Assembly (NCBI RefSeq): GCF_014648095.1
Contig: NZ_BMQL01000006.1
Location: forward strand, 1-64,000
DNA: 64,000 bases
Source of the DNA: Deinococcus ruber
GTDB lineage: Bacteria > Deinococcota > Deinococci > Deinococcales > Deinococcaceae
Direction of reading: 5' to 3'
The stretch's first letter is position 1. The number at the start of each line of letters is the position of its first letter. Positions 1 through 8,275 of the stretch are shown one piece after another. A program made the translations under genes and the position numbers. A model generated the notes under the pieces. It did no database searches. It was given only the letters and a program-made list of their open reading frames with translations, and had not been told where the DNA came from.

Positions 1-291
1 ATGCCCGTCGGAAACTCAGCCGCCTTTACCCCGTTCAGAGCGATTGACGGTGTACTAGGCCTGATGATGTGAGCCACGCCCCATATCGTCAGGCTACATC
101 GGCTGTCTCTATTTCTGAACTTCTGAAGGCCCCTGCGTGTTTGCAATCTCTGTGAAACACTACACTGGGTCGTATTCGAATATCAGCGATTACACCTGAC
201 TGTTCTCTCTTCCCAAAGGGTAAATACCAATATCCGGGAATTCGTCAAAAATTTGGGCGACTGAGGCTGGCCTGATCCCTTACAGTGCGGC
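1..291. other. Left-edge intergenic region
   Basis: No supported gene lies here. The plus strand is open from base 1 to a TGA at 70-72, so the last 23 codons of a gene entering from the left are possible, but no family can be recognised. The rest is a moderately AT-rich leader for the peroxiredoxin gene; no clear promoter hexamers were identified. Confidence 0.3.
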
Positions 292-768
292 ATGGCTCTT
301 AAGATTGGCGATCCTGCACCACCATTTTTGCCGTTCATCACGTCGCGCCGCCCCTCGGTGGCAGAGAGCAGTGAGATATGGACGGTACTGTTTTTTTATC
401 CACGTGGCAACCATCCGCACTGCGTGATGGAATCGCGCCGCTTTCAGACGCTGCTTCCCGAATTCGAGCACCTGGGCGTGCAGGTGATCGGCGTGAGTGT
501 AGACACCACCGAGCAGCAGCAGTATTTCCGCGATTTCTGTGTGCTCAAGTTTCCGCTGATCTCGGACGCTGCTTACAAACTGAGTCGGCAATACGGCGTG
601 CTGGAGACCTTAGAGGTCGAGGGTGAGAACGTCACCTTCGCACGCCGGGAAACATTTCTGATCAGTCCGCACGGACAAGTTCAGTATCACTGGACAGACG
701 TGGACCCTGATACCCACGCTGCCACTGTGCTGGCTGAACTTCGCCAACAACTGCCCTACGCGCAATAG
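292..768 (+). CDS. Peroxiredoxin, Bcp/PrxQ-like (AhpC/TSA family)
   Basis: A 158-residue thioredoxin-fold peroxidase, close to the usual Bcp/PrxQ length, expected to reduce peroxides in the cytoplasm. The strand-helix with the peroxidatic cysteine reads FFYPRGNHPHC, placing Cys44 where family members have TPGC. The usual catalytic Thr/Ser is replaced by His41, and the PrxQ-type resolving cysteine five residues after the peroxidatic one is absent. Cys83, in the following helix region, is the only other cysteine and could resolve, as in PrxQ proteins with a distant resolving cysteine. The sequence VIGVSVDTTEQQQYF is typical of the family. The gene stands alone, with no thioredoxin reductase partner nearby. 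The fold is secure; activity is less certain because of the Thr-to-His change. Confidence 0.85.
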   Translation: MALKIGDPAPPFLPFITSRRPSVAESSEIWTVLFFYPRGNHPHCVMESRRFQTLLPEFEHLGVQVIGVSVDTTEQQQYFRDFCVLKFPLISDAAYKLSRQYGVLETLEVEGENVTFARRETFLISPHGQVQYHWTDVDPDTHAATVLAELRQQLPYAQ

Positions 769-1337
769 AAGCTGAGAGCAGGCTATTTTGGAAAACCAGG
801 GACGTCGTGGATTTCCGCAAACGCCTATCAAGTTTTCGGAAATCCCGATGCAGGGGGCTGCCGATAAGTGGCGTGGCTGTCGGCCACCAAATGACGTTGC
901 TGGCTGGGCCTTCCCTACTCCTGTTCCGGATACGGGAGGCTGGCGGAGCGCTGCGCCGATGTATTTAGAAAGCCTTAATTTTGGTGGTATCCATTTTGTG
1001 GGTGCCGCCACACGCAGCGCTCTCGTGTCTGTGTTGACCAACACCGACTTCAAAGCTCCAGCGATTCGGATCTGGTTTCGCTGTCAAAAATCTGTACAGA
1101 AGCCATCAAGACTACCCATGCAGGCAAAGTATTTCACAGTTACAAGAGGGAAATTATTTTAAGCGGCACGCATCTTATATAAAATTCACGGATGTAATCC
1201 CAGACGGGAGAAAATTCTATTTTTCTGGTCTCGATAAGAAGGCCGGAAGAAGTCAAGTGACCTTCAGAAAATTATCTGCTCTCTGAATCTAGACGGCTGG
1301 TCATCTAAGTGTAAGGGATCTGACGGTACGTTGAGGT
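769..1337. other. Intergenic region, possible degenerate repeat
   Basis: About 570 bases without a convincing gene. An open frame at 788-1162 is rich in Pro, Trp and Arg and matches no family I recognise. The block 790-970 is GC-rich with short inverted repeats (for example GTGGC/GCCAC around 871-893), in contrast to the AT-rich 1130-1260, which might mean a decayed small repeat element. No terminator for the peroxiredoxin was clear. Confidence 0.3.
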
Positions 1338-3686
1338 ATGCAGCCAGAGGAAGTACAGCAGCGCCCTTCTCATCAGCTCCCGGCAGGGGTATCTACCGAA
1401 AAGGTACTCATGGGGTTGTTGTTGCTGTCAGGCGTCGCTCATCTTCTGTGGACACTCCTGAATCAGGGAGGCCACCCTTCGCAACTGATCGGCGACCTGA
1501 TCTTTCTTCCAGCGTACCTGTCGGCTGCTGCACTGTCATGGCGGCGTTCCGCTTCCTTTCAGGGCAAGGTGGCCTGGGGCTGGCGGTTCTTCTCGTTCGG
1601 GCTACTGAGCTGGAGTGTCGGGCAGCTTTACTTCACGGTGCTCGATAACTTTACGACCATTGCCCCGTATCCGTCGTTTGCTGACGTGGGTTATTTCGGT
1701 CTAGCACTGTGTTTTGCAGTTGGCCTGTGGCTGGTGGGTGATATCGGTAAGGGGCAACGAGGCGACGTGAGATTTACTCTCGACGCCGTTATGATCAGCC
1801 TGGCAACTGGCGTGCTGTACTGGAATCTGATTCTGAAAGCCAGCTCTCACCCGTTCGAATTTCAACCCTGGATCGCGCTTGCCTACCCGCTCGCCGACCT
1901 GATTCTGCTGATGACGGCTGTTCTGATCGCTCTATGGAGTCCTCACAGCCCGGTTGCCCGCCGCTTTCCCATGCTGGGACTTGGTCTGCTGCTGTTTCTT
2001 GTGGCAGACGCCATCTATCAGACGCAGGCCGGGACCCTTCGGTACAGCGCCGCAGGGATGCTCAATGTCCTGTGGACACTGGGAGCTGTCTCACTGGGCT
2101 GCTGGGCCTATTTCAACCGCCCGTCTGTCTCTCAGGACGCGGTGCCCGACGTTCCCCGCTGGTCAGAGCTGGCAGAGGCGATCCTGACGCTGCTGCCCTC
2201 CTTCGGGTTCATGGTGTCCCTGTGGCTGCTGATGACCACCCAGGGGCTGTTTACCCACACCTCCAAGGCGGTGCAGGGTGCTGCCCTGTGTGCGCTGCTG
2301 CTGATCTCGCTGGGCCTGATCCGGCAGGTTCTGTCGCTGCGGATGGAACTGGGTCTGCGCCGCAAGCTGCAGGGTCAGGCCAGTCTCGATACCCTGACCG
2401 GTGTATTCAACCGCCGTCAGATCACTGAGCGGCTCGCAGGCGTCATTCGCAAGGCCACTCAGCACGGAACCAGCAGCGCGGTGCTGTTTATCGATCTCGA
2501 CCGCTTCAAACGCATCAACGACGCTTTCGGCCACCGCACGGGCGATGAAGTGCTGACAGAGGCGGCGCGGCGGATCGGACGCTGCATCCGCGATCACGAC
2601 AGCATTGCCCGGATGGGCGGCGACGAATTCGTGGTCATTCTGAGCCGTATCCGAGATGCTCAGGAGGCGGGGCTGGTCGCGCAGCGCATTCTTCACGCGG
2701 TCAGCAGGCCCATTTTGCTCAACGATCAGAGCTTTGCCCTGACCGCAAGTATCGGGATTGCGGTGTCGCCCGATGACGGCCAGGTGGGTGAAGCTCTGGT
2801 CCATCACGCCGACCTGGCGATGTATCAGGTGAAAAAGGGCAGCCGCAATGGCTATCAGTTCTACAGTCAGACGCTGGTCGTCGACGTTCAGCCGCAGTTG
2901 AAGATCGAGGCGCAGTTACTGGGCGCTCTGGAACGCGGAGAATTTCAGCTTCACTATCAGCCGCTCATCGAACTGAAATCCGGGCGCATTCACTCGCTCG
3001 AATGCCTGCTGCGCTGGGTGTCGCCCGTTCTGGGTGCCGTGTCGCCCGCCACCTTCATTCCGCTGGCAGAGGAACGCGGCCTGATCGTCGAGTTGGGGTC
3101 GTGGGTGCTGCGCCAGGCTGCCGAGCACGTCAGTACCTGGCGTGACGCGGGCCATACTCAGCTCTGCGTGTCGGTAAATATCTCGCCTGTTCAGTTCGAG
3201 CAGCCAGATTTCGTGGCGCTCGTGGAAAGTATTCTCGGTGAATATCATCTTCCGGGACAGGCATTGCTGCTGGAACTTACCGAGGGAAGTCTTATCAAGG
3301 ATCTGGCGGCCAGTAACGTCAAGCTGGCTCAACTGCGTGCGCGGGGTATTCGCATCGGCCTCGACGATTTCGGAACCGGATTTTCCAGTCTGTCGTATCT
3401 GCGGCAACTCCAGGTCGATATTCTCAAAATCGACCGCTCGTTTATCAGTGCGATGGAAGGTGAGGGATCTGCGTTCGTTCAGATGATCGTTCAGCTCGCT
3501 CAGCATCTGGGACTAACAACGGTGGCAGAGGGCATTGAAACACACAGTCAGCGTGTGGTGCTGACGGCTCTCAACTGCGAGATCGGTCAGGGATATCTGT
3601 TCTGTCGGCCACAGCCTGCCGACGCCATTCCTTTTCTGCTCCGGTCCCACCAGCACGTGCGTGTTCCCGAGCCAGTCGGTTCATAA
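1338..3686 (+). CDS. Membrane-bound bifunctional GGDEF-EAL protein
   Basis: A 782-residue c-di-GMP enzyme. Residues about 25-335 hold roughly ten hydrophobic segments, forming a membrane sensor without a recognised ligand domain. A GGDEF domain follows (about 345-505) with an intact GGDEF motif at residue 427, so cyclase activity is plausible. The C-terminal EAL domain (about 530-775) carries ECLLRW where EALLRW is usual; the metal-binding Glu555 is kept. Downstream motifs DDFGTGFSSLSYL, KIDRSFI and AEGIET are intact, so phosphodiesterase activity is also plausible. A TTGAGG-like sequence lies just upstream of the ATG. It is monocistronic and convergent with the TetR gene. Which activity dominates cannot be told from sequence. 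Confidence 0.93.
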   Translation: MQPEEVQQRPSHQLPAGVSTEKVLMGLLLLSGVAHLLWTLLNQGGHPSQLIGDLIFLPAYLSAAALSWRRSASFQGKVAWGWRFFSFGLLSWSVGQLYFTVLDNFTTIAPYPSFADVGYFGLALCFAVGLWLVGDIGKGQRGDVRFTLDAVMISLATGVLYWNLILKASSHPFEFQPWIALAYPLADLILLMTAVLIALWSPHSPVARRFPMLGLGLLLFLVADAIYQTQAGTLRYSAAGMLNVLWTLGAVSLGCWAYFNRPSVSQDAVPDVPRWSELAEAILTLLPSFGFMVSLWLLMTTQGLFTHTSKAVQGAALCALLLISLGLIRQVLSLRMELGLRRKLQGQASLDTLTGVFNRRQITERLAGVIRKATQHGTSSAVLFIDLDRFKRINDAFGHRTGDEVLTEAARRIGRCIRDHDSIARMGGDEFVVILSRIRDAQEAGLVAQRILHAVSRPILLNDQSFALTASIGIAVSPDDGQVGEALVHHADLAMYQVKKGSRNGYQFYSQTLVVDVQPQLKIEAQLLGALERGEFQLHYQPLIELKSGRIHSLECLLRWVSPVLGAVSPATFIPLAEERGLIVELGSWVLRQAAEHVSTWRDAGHTQLCVSVNISPVQFEQPDFVALVESILGEYHLPGQALLLELTEGSLIKDLAASNVKLAQLRARGIRIGLDDFGTGFSSLSYLRQLQVDILKIDRSFISAMEGEGSAFVQMIVQLAQHLGLTTVAEGIETHSQRVVLTALNCEIGQGYLFCRPQPADAIPFLLRSHQHVRVPEPVGS

Positions 3687-3768
3687 TCACAATCTGAGAA
3701 TCTGTCGAGGACACACCGGAACAACGGGCATTCGAGACAGCCTTCGAGTTTGTACCTGAAGTAGGAAT

Positions 3769-4371
3769 TCAGCCGGATTGTTCTTCGCTTCTTTTTTCGC
3801 CCTGCTCCAATCCGGCGATCACGACTCTGAACTCTTCGAGCGCCGTCCGTATCAGCTGCGGAAACGTCTGCTGATTGGCAGGCGCAGTCCAGCGTTCAAA
3901 GGCGACCTTGAACATCGTCATACCGGCATCGGCAGCGAAGACGGCGGCAGTTTCAGGAACACCCCGGCTTTTCAGCACTCTTGTCAGTGCTGCCGAAAGT
4001 GACGCCAGCTTCAGCAGTTCTCGCTCCTGAAGTTCGGGATTGGCAGCGATGATCTGCTGGCGCTGCCTCGACGTCTCGCGCCATTCCGGGCTGAAGATCT
4101 CGATTCTTTCCAGAGCCGCCGCGACCGTCTCGATAGGCGGAGCGCTGGTCGGCGCGTTCGCGACTTCCCGTTCCAGCACTGTCTGCAAGATTCCAGCGCC
4201 TCCGAACAGCACCTCGCGCTTGTCGGTGAAATGCCGGAAGTACGTGCGCTCTGCCAGTCCTGCTCGCTGGGCGATGTCGGCCACCGTGGTCTGCTCGAAT
4301 CCCCGTTCGCTGTACAGCGCCAGTGCTGCCTGCTCCAATCGGCCACGTGCGCCGGGTTTCCATCGACTCAT
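3769..4371 (-). CDS. TetR-family transcriptional repressor
   Basis: A roughly 200-residue TetR regulator. The N-terminal helix-turn-helix shows the classic pattern: ALALYSERGFEQTTVADIA, then AGLAERTYFRHFTDKREVLF. The all-helical C-terminal half is the ligand-binding and dimer domain, with no recognisable ligand signature. An upstream ATG at 4437 is in frame, but the homologous part begins at MSRWKPGARGR, so 4371 is chosen. The gene is divergent from an SDR oxidoreductase at 4491, and the 119-bp intergenic space holds a repeated element suited to TetR binding. By the usual arrangement it represses itself and that neighbour; the inducer is unknown. Confidence 0.88.
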   Translation of the reverse strand: MSRWKPGARGRLEQAALALYSERGFEQTTVADIAQRAGLAERTYFRHFTDKREVLFGGAGILQTVLEREVANAPTSAPPIETVAAALERIEIFSPEWRETSRQRQQIIAANPELQERELLKLASLSAALTRVLKSRGVPETAAVFAADAGMTMFKVAFERWTAPANQQTFPQLIRTALEEFRVVIAGLEQGEKRSEEQSG

Positions 4372-4390
4372 GCCCTGATTGTACTGTTGG

Positions 4391-4436
4391 CAGTGACTGA
4401 CATCATATGTTACCTTGATGGCAGTCGATGACATCA
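4391..4436. promoter_or_regulatory. Candidate TetR operator between divergent genes
   Basis: Two similar 15-mers in direct orientation, CAGTGACTGACATCA (4391-4405) and CAGTCGATGACATCA (4422-4436), match at 12 of 15 positions and lie 31 bp apart, about three helical turns. The second also forms TGATG-N11-CATCA (4416-4436). They lie between the TetR start (4371) and the SDR start (4491), the expected place for a shared operator. Function is inferred from position. Confidence 0.45.
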
Positions 4437-4490
4437 CGCGGTCAGGCCCGAGCGGGCAGGCTGCGGTGCTCGGCCCTGGAGGAACGTTGT

Positions 4491-5393
4491 ATGCGTGTAT
4501 TCGTTACGGGTGCGTCTGGTTTTATCGGCTCCGCTGTCGTTCCCGAACTGCTCGCCGCCGGGCATCAGGTGCTCGGTCTGGCGCGTTCGGAGGAAAGTGC
4601 ACACGCGCTCGTGGCTGCCGGAGCAGAAGTTCAGCGCGGTTCGCTGGCTGATCTGGACAGCCTGCGGTCTGGGGCCGAGGCGTCTGACGGCGTGCTTCAT
4701 CTGGCATATATCCACGACTTTTCACAGATAGCGGCGGCGGCGCAGGCCGACCGACAGGCCATTGCTGCGCTTGGCGGCGTCCTTGAAGGCTCGGGTCGTC
4801 CGCTGGTGATCGCTTCCGGAGTCCTGGGTCTGGCAACCGGACGCGTTGCTACCGAACGCGATACGCCCGATCAGGCGATTCACCCGCGTATGGCTGCTGC
4901 ACAGGCCACACTGGACCTCGCAGCCCACAATGTACGCTCATCGGTCGTCCGTCTTGCACCGACTGTTCATGGTGAAGGCGATCACGGATTTATTGCTGTT
5001 CTGATTGGTATCGCACGCGAAAAAGGAGTCTCGGGATACATCGGCGACGGCAGCAACTGCTGGCCCACTGTCCACCGCTTCGACGCTGCCCGCCTCTTCC
5101 GGTTGGCTCTGGAGCAGGCTCCGGCAGCGTCCGTACTGCATGGCGTCGCCGAGGAAGGAGTGCCGCTGCGGGCCGTTGCCGAGGTAATCGGACGACATCT
5201 GAATCTGCCGGTGGTCTCGGTTCCCCCTGAGCAGGCAGGCGAGCATTTCGGTTGGCTGGGTATGTTCCTGGGAGCAGATGTGCCAACCTCGAACGCGCTT
5301 ACCCGCGAGTTACTGAACTGGCAGCCCGAGCATCCAGGTCTGCTCGAAGACCTCGAACAGGGGCATTATTTCCACGGCAGCCCAGCTCAGTAA
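4491..5393 (+). CDS. NAD-dependent epimerase/SDR-family oxidoreductase
   Basis: A 300-residue atypical/extended short-chain dehydrogenase. The N-terminus MRVFVTGASGFIGSAVVPEL contains the Rossmann TGxxGFIG dinucleotide motif, and the rest resembles NAD(P)-dependent epimerase/dehydratase-like proteins. No canonical YxxxK pair is obvious, so the chemistry cannot be named. The start at 4491 is chosen because GGAGGAA lies at 4478-4484 and homology begins there; an open frame extends upstream to 4428. It is divergent from a TetR regulator and probably controlled by it, a common pairing for stress- or xenobiotic-induced oxidoreductases. Confidence 0.85.
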   Translation: MRVFVTGASGFIGSAVVPELLAAGHQVLGLARSEESAHALVAAGAEVQRGSLADLDSLRSGAEASDGVLHLAYIHDFSQIAAAAQADRQAIAALGGVLEGSGRPLVIASGVLGLATGRVATERDTPDQAIHPRMAAAQATLDLAAHNVRSSVVRLAPTVHGEGDHGFIAVLIGIAREKGVSGYIGDGSNCWPTVHRFDAARLFRLALEQAPAASVLHGVAEEGVPLRAVAEVIGRHLNLPVVSVPPEQAGEHFGWLGMFLGADVPTSNALTRELLNWQPEHPGLLEDLEQGHYFHGSPAQ

Positions 5394-5458
5394 CCACCAG
5401 ATTTGCACTTCTGTCAGAGTTCCTGACAGGAGCCGGGCTATGGACTGTTCATTAAGTA

Positions 5459-5496
5459 GATGTGCACACATCGAATTTCTAGGTTGTCGGTATGCT
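5459..5496 (+). promoter_or_regulatory. Promoter and palindrome of the XRE gene
   Basis: GATGTG-CA-CACATC at 5459-5472 is an inverted repeat with 6-bp arms. It is followed by a TATGCT -10-like box at 5491-5496, which lies only 8 bases before the ATG at 5505. This spacing suggests a leaderless transcript, a common arrangement in Deinococcus, and the palindrome is placed for autoregulation by the XRE protein. Both functions are inferred. Confidence 0.4.
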
Positions 5497-5504
5497 ATGA
5501 GCAG

Positions 5505-5855
5505 ATGACTGCCGACGATACCACCCTGAGAGCGCTGCGCCTGGAACGCGGCTGGACGCTGACGGCGCTGAGTCGGGAAACCGGAATGTCGGTGGGTATG
5601 CTTTCTGATCTGGAACGCGGAAAATGCAGCAGTGAGGACGCCCTGACGCGGCTGGCAGTACTGTACGGCCTTTCTCGCCATCAGCTCCCCTCCCCTCCCC
5701 TGCCACCGGGCTTGCAGGAACTGCGGTCCCGTCCTGGCAGCAATCTGAGTGCCGAACTGCTCAGTCGCCTGTGCCGCCTGGAATTTCGGAGCGGCCATGA
5801 CTTGAGTGCAGATGAGTGGCAGCGTCTGGTGGTCACACTGGAAGGGACGGACTGA
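5505..5855 (+). CDS. XRE-family (Cro/CI helix-turn-helix) regulator
   Basis: A 116-residue DNA-binding protein. Residues about 6-60 form an HTH_3 domain: LRALRLERGWTLTALSRETGMS, then the recognition-helix region MLSDLERGKCSSEDALTRLAVLYGL. The C-terminal half (LQELRSRPGSNLSAELLSRL onward) is a short helical tail with no sensory domain recognised. The start at 5505 avoids a 15-residue upstream extension and fits a -10 box 8 bases away. The gene sits between the SDR gene and the parABS locus. Its targets are unknown; self-regulation through the palindrome at 5459-5472 is plausible. Confidence 0.8.
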   Translation: MTADDTTLRALRLERGWTLTALSRETGMSVGMLSDLERGKCSSEDALTRLAVLYGLSRHQLPSPPLPPGLQELRSRPGSNLSAELLSRLCRLEFRSGHDLSADEWQRLVVTLEGTD

Positions 5856-5969
5856 AGCGGGAACACGGTATGTCTTTGCTTTGAGCACCTGGTCTATACG
5901 GCAGATAATAAGATCCCTGCCAAGGTGCTGATGGCGCGCATCAGATGATATGGCTAAAGAACATTAAGA

Positions 5970-6007
5970 AGTGCGTCAGCCCTTGTCTCTGACGCACTGC
6001 TATTTTT
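5970..6007 (+). terminator. Rho-independent terminator
   Basis: AGTGCGTCAG (5970-5979) pairs perfectly with CTGACGCACT (5989-5998) across a 9-base loop, followed by GCTATTTTTC. It lies 115 bp after the XRE stop on the same strand. Confidence 0.75.
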
Positions 6008-6410
6008 CTGTACAGGTACCATAGTTTAGAACACAGTCTTGTCTCGTGCCATGACAAAAGCCATACTTCTTTTTTAGTTGCTGCTCTTATATAGATTGAC
6101 CGAATTTACTGCTTGTGGAGACTTGGTGTATCAGGTCCGTTCCGATGCAGTTGCTTCAGTTTTTGAATCCGACTCACTGACTTCAGGACTGTTGGATGCC
6201 GCTTTTATGAGGTCTGCTCTCATTCGAAAAAAGTTGTCTGGCTTGCGGCACCTCTGGCATGAAGGTTCTGAGGAATAACAAACGGGTACCCAGTCTCATG
6301 ATTCACCGAATAACGTTATTCAGCGGTTGGCCTGTCTTCCCTATTCGCTCCGAAGGCCAACCCTGGGAAAACACGTCCTGAAAGTCAAGGGCAGAGTGCC
6401 AACGTATGTC
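6008..6410. other. Intergenic region before parB 3' end
   Basis: About 400 bases without a supported gene. An open frame at 6078-6278 (66 codons, TTG start) has no ribosome binding site and no recognisable homology. The region contains the first parS-like palindrome (6308-6321). Confidence 0.4.
6308..6321. promoter_or_regulatory. parS-like centromere site 1
   Basis: GAATAACGTTATTC is a perfect 14-bp palindrome, one of three closely related copies around parAB. With flanks it differs from the 18-bp copy at 6411 in one position (CCGAATAACGTTATTCAG). Repetition of one palindrome only around parAB is the signature of ParB-binding centromere sites. Confidence 0.7.
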
Positions 6411-6428
6411 CTGAATAACGTTATTCAG
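6411..6428. promoter_or_regulatory. parS-like centromere site 2
   Basis: CTGAATAACGTTATTCAG is a perfect 18-bp palindrome, the best copy of the motif. It overlaps the last codons and stop of parB (stop at 6421). Confidence 0.75.
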
Positions 6429-7392
6429 AGCTTGCAGCAGGTTCGTCTATCAACGTCCTCAGCTCGGTCAGCAGACTCTGGACCCTCTGATGCTTCTTCG
6501 GATTTTGCTGCTGCAACTGTTGCAGCCGCTTTGGCGTCAGAAGCCGACGTACCACATCTGCTGTTTGTGGCGTCGCAGGTGTGCTCAGGGTTTGAAGTTC
6601 CTGACGAAGCTCCGTCAGACTCAGGTTGTTGTTGACCGTTTTTTCCAGCAGTACCTGTTGATGCATGTCCGGCGCTCTGGCGATCAGCAACGCCTTGCTG
6701 TATGCCAACTGTCCGGCACGCAGAGGTTCGACCAGGAACGCTGGAAGATTCAGGACAGGCAGGCCGTTGGTCACGAAGGACACCCAGCTTTCATTCCCCA
6801 GCTGTTCGAACAGGGCGGCTACCCTGGTGCGGCGGTCTACCGTGCCTTCATCATCAGCCTGTGTCCGTAGTTGTTTGAGTTGAGCCCTTGCCTGTTCCTC
6901 GGATACCCCCAGTAGCTCGGCCACCAGATGCAGCTTGAACTGCACTTCGTCGAAGCGGTTGAGATCTTCCCGTTGCAGGTTCTCGACAGCCGCGATGAAC
7001 TTGACTTCCGAATCGCTGAGGGTGCGAATCAGTACAGGAACGACTTCAAGCCCTGCGATACTGGCTGCCCGCCATCTCCGCTCACCAAAGACAATCTCGT
7101 ACTGTTCCCTCGGAAGTGGGCGAACCATCAGCGGCTGTAACACGCCTCGTTCTCGAATGCTGGTGGCGAGTTGTTCCAGTGAGTCTGGACTGAAGTAGCG
7201 CCTCGGTTGACCAGGATTGGGAACGAGTTGCCTGATTGGCAGGAAGACGTGTTCACCCGACTGCGCTTTGAGCTGCTCATCGAGGGCGGTATGCAGGAGG
7301 GAACCCTTCCCGGCGGCCAGTTCGACTGAGCGGTTGAGAATACTGCTGAGAGTGCCGCTGCTGCCGCTGGGCTTGGCGAATCGGTTGCTCAA
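6421..7392 (-). CDS. parB: ParB-family partition protein
   Basis: A 323-residue ParB/RepB/Spo0J protein, the parS-binding partner of ParA in replicon segregation. An N-terminal arm (1-50) precedes the ParB/Srx nucleotide-binding domain. There FLPIRQLVPNPGQPRRYF and the CTP-binding motif GERRWRAA are visible, followed by ENLQREDLNRFDEV. A central helical HTH region and a C-terminal dimer domain follow. It starts at a TTG that overlaps the parA stop (TTGA, 7389-7392), so the two are translationally coupled. Three parS-like palindromes flank the pair. It is too small for a plasmid replication initiator, and none is seen nearby. Confidence 0.93.
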   Translation of the reverse strand: MSNRFAKPSGSSGTLSSILNRSVELAAGKGSLLHTALDEQLKAQSGEHVFLPIRQLVPNPGQPRRYFSPDSLEQLATSIRERGVLQPLMVRPLPREQYEIVFGERRWRAASIAGLEVVPVLIRTLSDSEVKFIAAVENLQREDLNRFDEVQFKLHLVAELLGVSEEQARAQLKQLRTQADDEGTVDRRTRVAALFEQLGNESWVSFVTNGLPVLNLPAFLVEPLRAGQLAYSKALLIARAPDMHQQVLLEKTVNNNLSLTELRQELQTLSTPATPQTADVVRRLLTPKRLQQLQQQNPKKHQRVQSLLTELRTLIDEPAASSE

Positions 7393-8213
7393 GGCACCAC
7401 CTCTGCGGGCACCGTGCTGCCGGTAAGTTCATTCCAGATTTCACGGAACTGTACAAGATCTGAAGGAATATGCCCAAACGCCTTTTCATAAGACGCCAGT
7501 GCCCGGATGACGGTGGTGAGGCGAGGCAGATTATCGAGTGCCTGATTCGCTTCCTTCGCCATCCCCTTACGGGCGTCATAGCGGTTGAGCACAACGGCGT
7601 AGTTAAACTCATCCAGCGCCGCTTCGAGGTCGCGCAGCAGGTCGAGAGTGGTGCCGAGTCGGTCAACATCCAGCCCGGTTGGCAACACAGGCACCAGTAC
7701 CACATCTGCAATGGTGGCAGCACTTTTAAGCACTTCGCGGTTGTTAGGTGGGGTGTCGATCACCACGATATGTCCGGCGCGGGCGAGGTCCTTGGCCTGA
7801 CGCATGAAACTGTTGCGGTCTGCCGGGATAACTGAAAAGGGGAGACGTACGCCATCTGCCAGGGCATGCTGTTGCCAGCGCAGCGCACTGACCTCTTCAT
7901 CGGCGTCCAGTACCGTGACCAGTGCGTGGTGCTCTGCGATGACCGTGGCAAGGTGCATGGCGATGGTGGTCTTTCCAACGCCTCCTTTCAGACTCAGGGT
8001 GGCAATGATTTGCACGTGTTCCTCTCCTGTGGTGTGGCGTTTTCGTTTAGAGGCATTGCTGTTCGGCAGGTCGTGCTGAGTGACAGGTACGATGGCGACC
8101 TGAGGAAGCCCCCGGCTGGTCACAGTGACCGGTTGTCCGGACTGCTCCACAGCTTTGAGAATGCCCGAGAGTTCTTTCCGGAGTGCACGGACCCCGAGCT
8201 GCTGTTTGGACAT
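7389..8213 (-). CDS. parA: ParA-family ATPase with N-terminal Phd/YefM antitoxin-like domain
   Basis: The full frame encodes 274 residues. From about residue 67 it is a ParA/Soj Walker ATPase with a deviant P-loop KGGVGKTT (76-83), Walker A' VLDAD, and Walker B VVIDTPP. Residues 1-44 (GVRALRKELSGILKAVEQSG, then PVTVTSRGLPQVAIVPV) instead match the Phd/YefM antitoxin fold. The same frame has an internal GTG at 8015 (codon 67) preceded by an excellent AGGAGAGG at 8021-8028. The ATG at 8213 lacks a good ribosome binding site. Both a fused Phd-ParA and a short ParA of 208 residues may therefore be made. It overlaps parB by 4 bases. The segregation role is firm; the N-terminal role in DNA binding and autoregulation is inferred. 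Confidence 0.92.
   Translation of the reverse strand: MSKQQLGVRALRKELSGILKAVEQSGQPVTVTSRGLPQVAIVPVTQHDLPNSNASKRKRHTTGEEHVQIIATLSLKGGVGKTTIAMHLATVIAEHHALVTVLDADEEVSALRWQQHALADGVRLPFSVIPADRNSFMRQAKDLARAGHIVVIDTPPNNREVLKSAATIADVVLVPVLPTGLDVDRLGTTLDLLRDLEAALDEFNYAVVLNRYDARKGMAKEANQALDNLPRLTTVIRALASYEKAFGHIPSDLVQFREIWNELTGSTVPAEVVP
8013..8028 (-). promoter_or_regulatory. Internal ribosome binding site and GTG start in parA
   Basis: Read on the minus strand, AGGAGAGG (8028-8021) is followed after five bases (AACAC) by GTG (8015-8013) in the parA frame, directly before the ParA ATPase core. It is one of the strongest Shine-Dalgarno matches in the window and lies inside an uninterrupted coding frame, which argues that the short ParA form is translated. 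Confidence 0.6.
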
Positions 8214-8221
8214 ACCAGGAA

Positions 8222-8241
8222 GTTTACACGGATGTGTACAC
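8222..8241 (-). promoter_or_regulatory. Phd-like tandem operator upstream of parA
   Basis: GTGTACAC (8234-8241) is a perfect palindrome, and GTTTACAC (8222-8229) is a one-mismatch copy 12 bp away. Both lie immediately before the parA ATG at 8213. Phd/YefM antitoxins are known to bind paired palindromes with a TGTACA core. Finding them directly in front of a Phd-like domain suggests autoregulation by that domain. Confidence 0.55.
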
Positions 8242-8275
8242 CTCCATCATCGTGTCTGGCTGTCAGCTCATCCTC

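Noticed and set aside
788..1162. 124-codon open frame
   Set aside because: No ribosome binding site, odd composition, no family, and overlapped by an equally open antisense frame.
6078..6278. 66-codon open frame next to the parS site
   Set aside because: TTG start without ribosome binding site, no recognisable domain.
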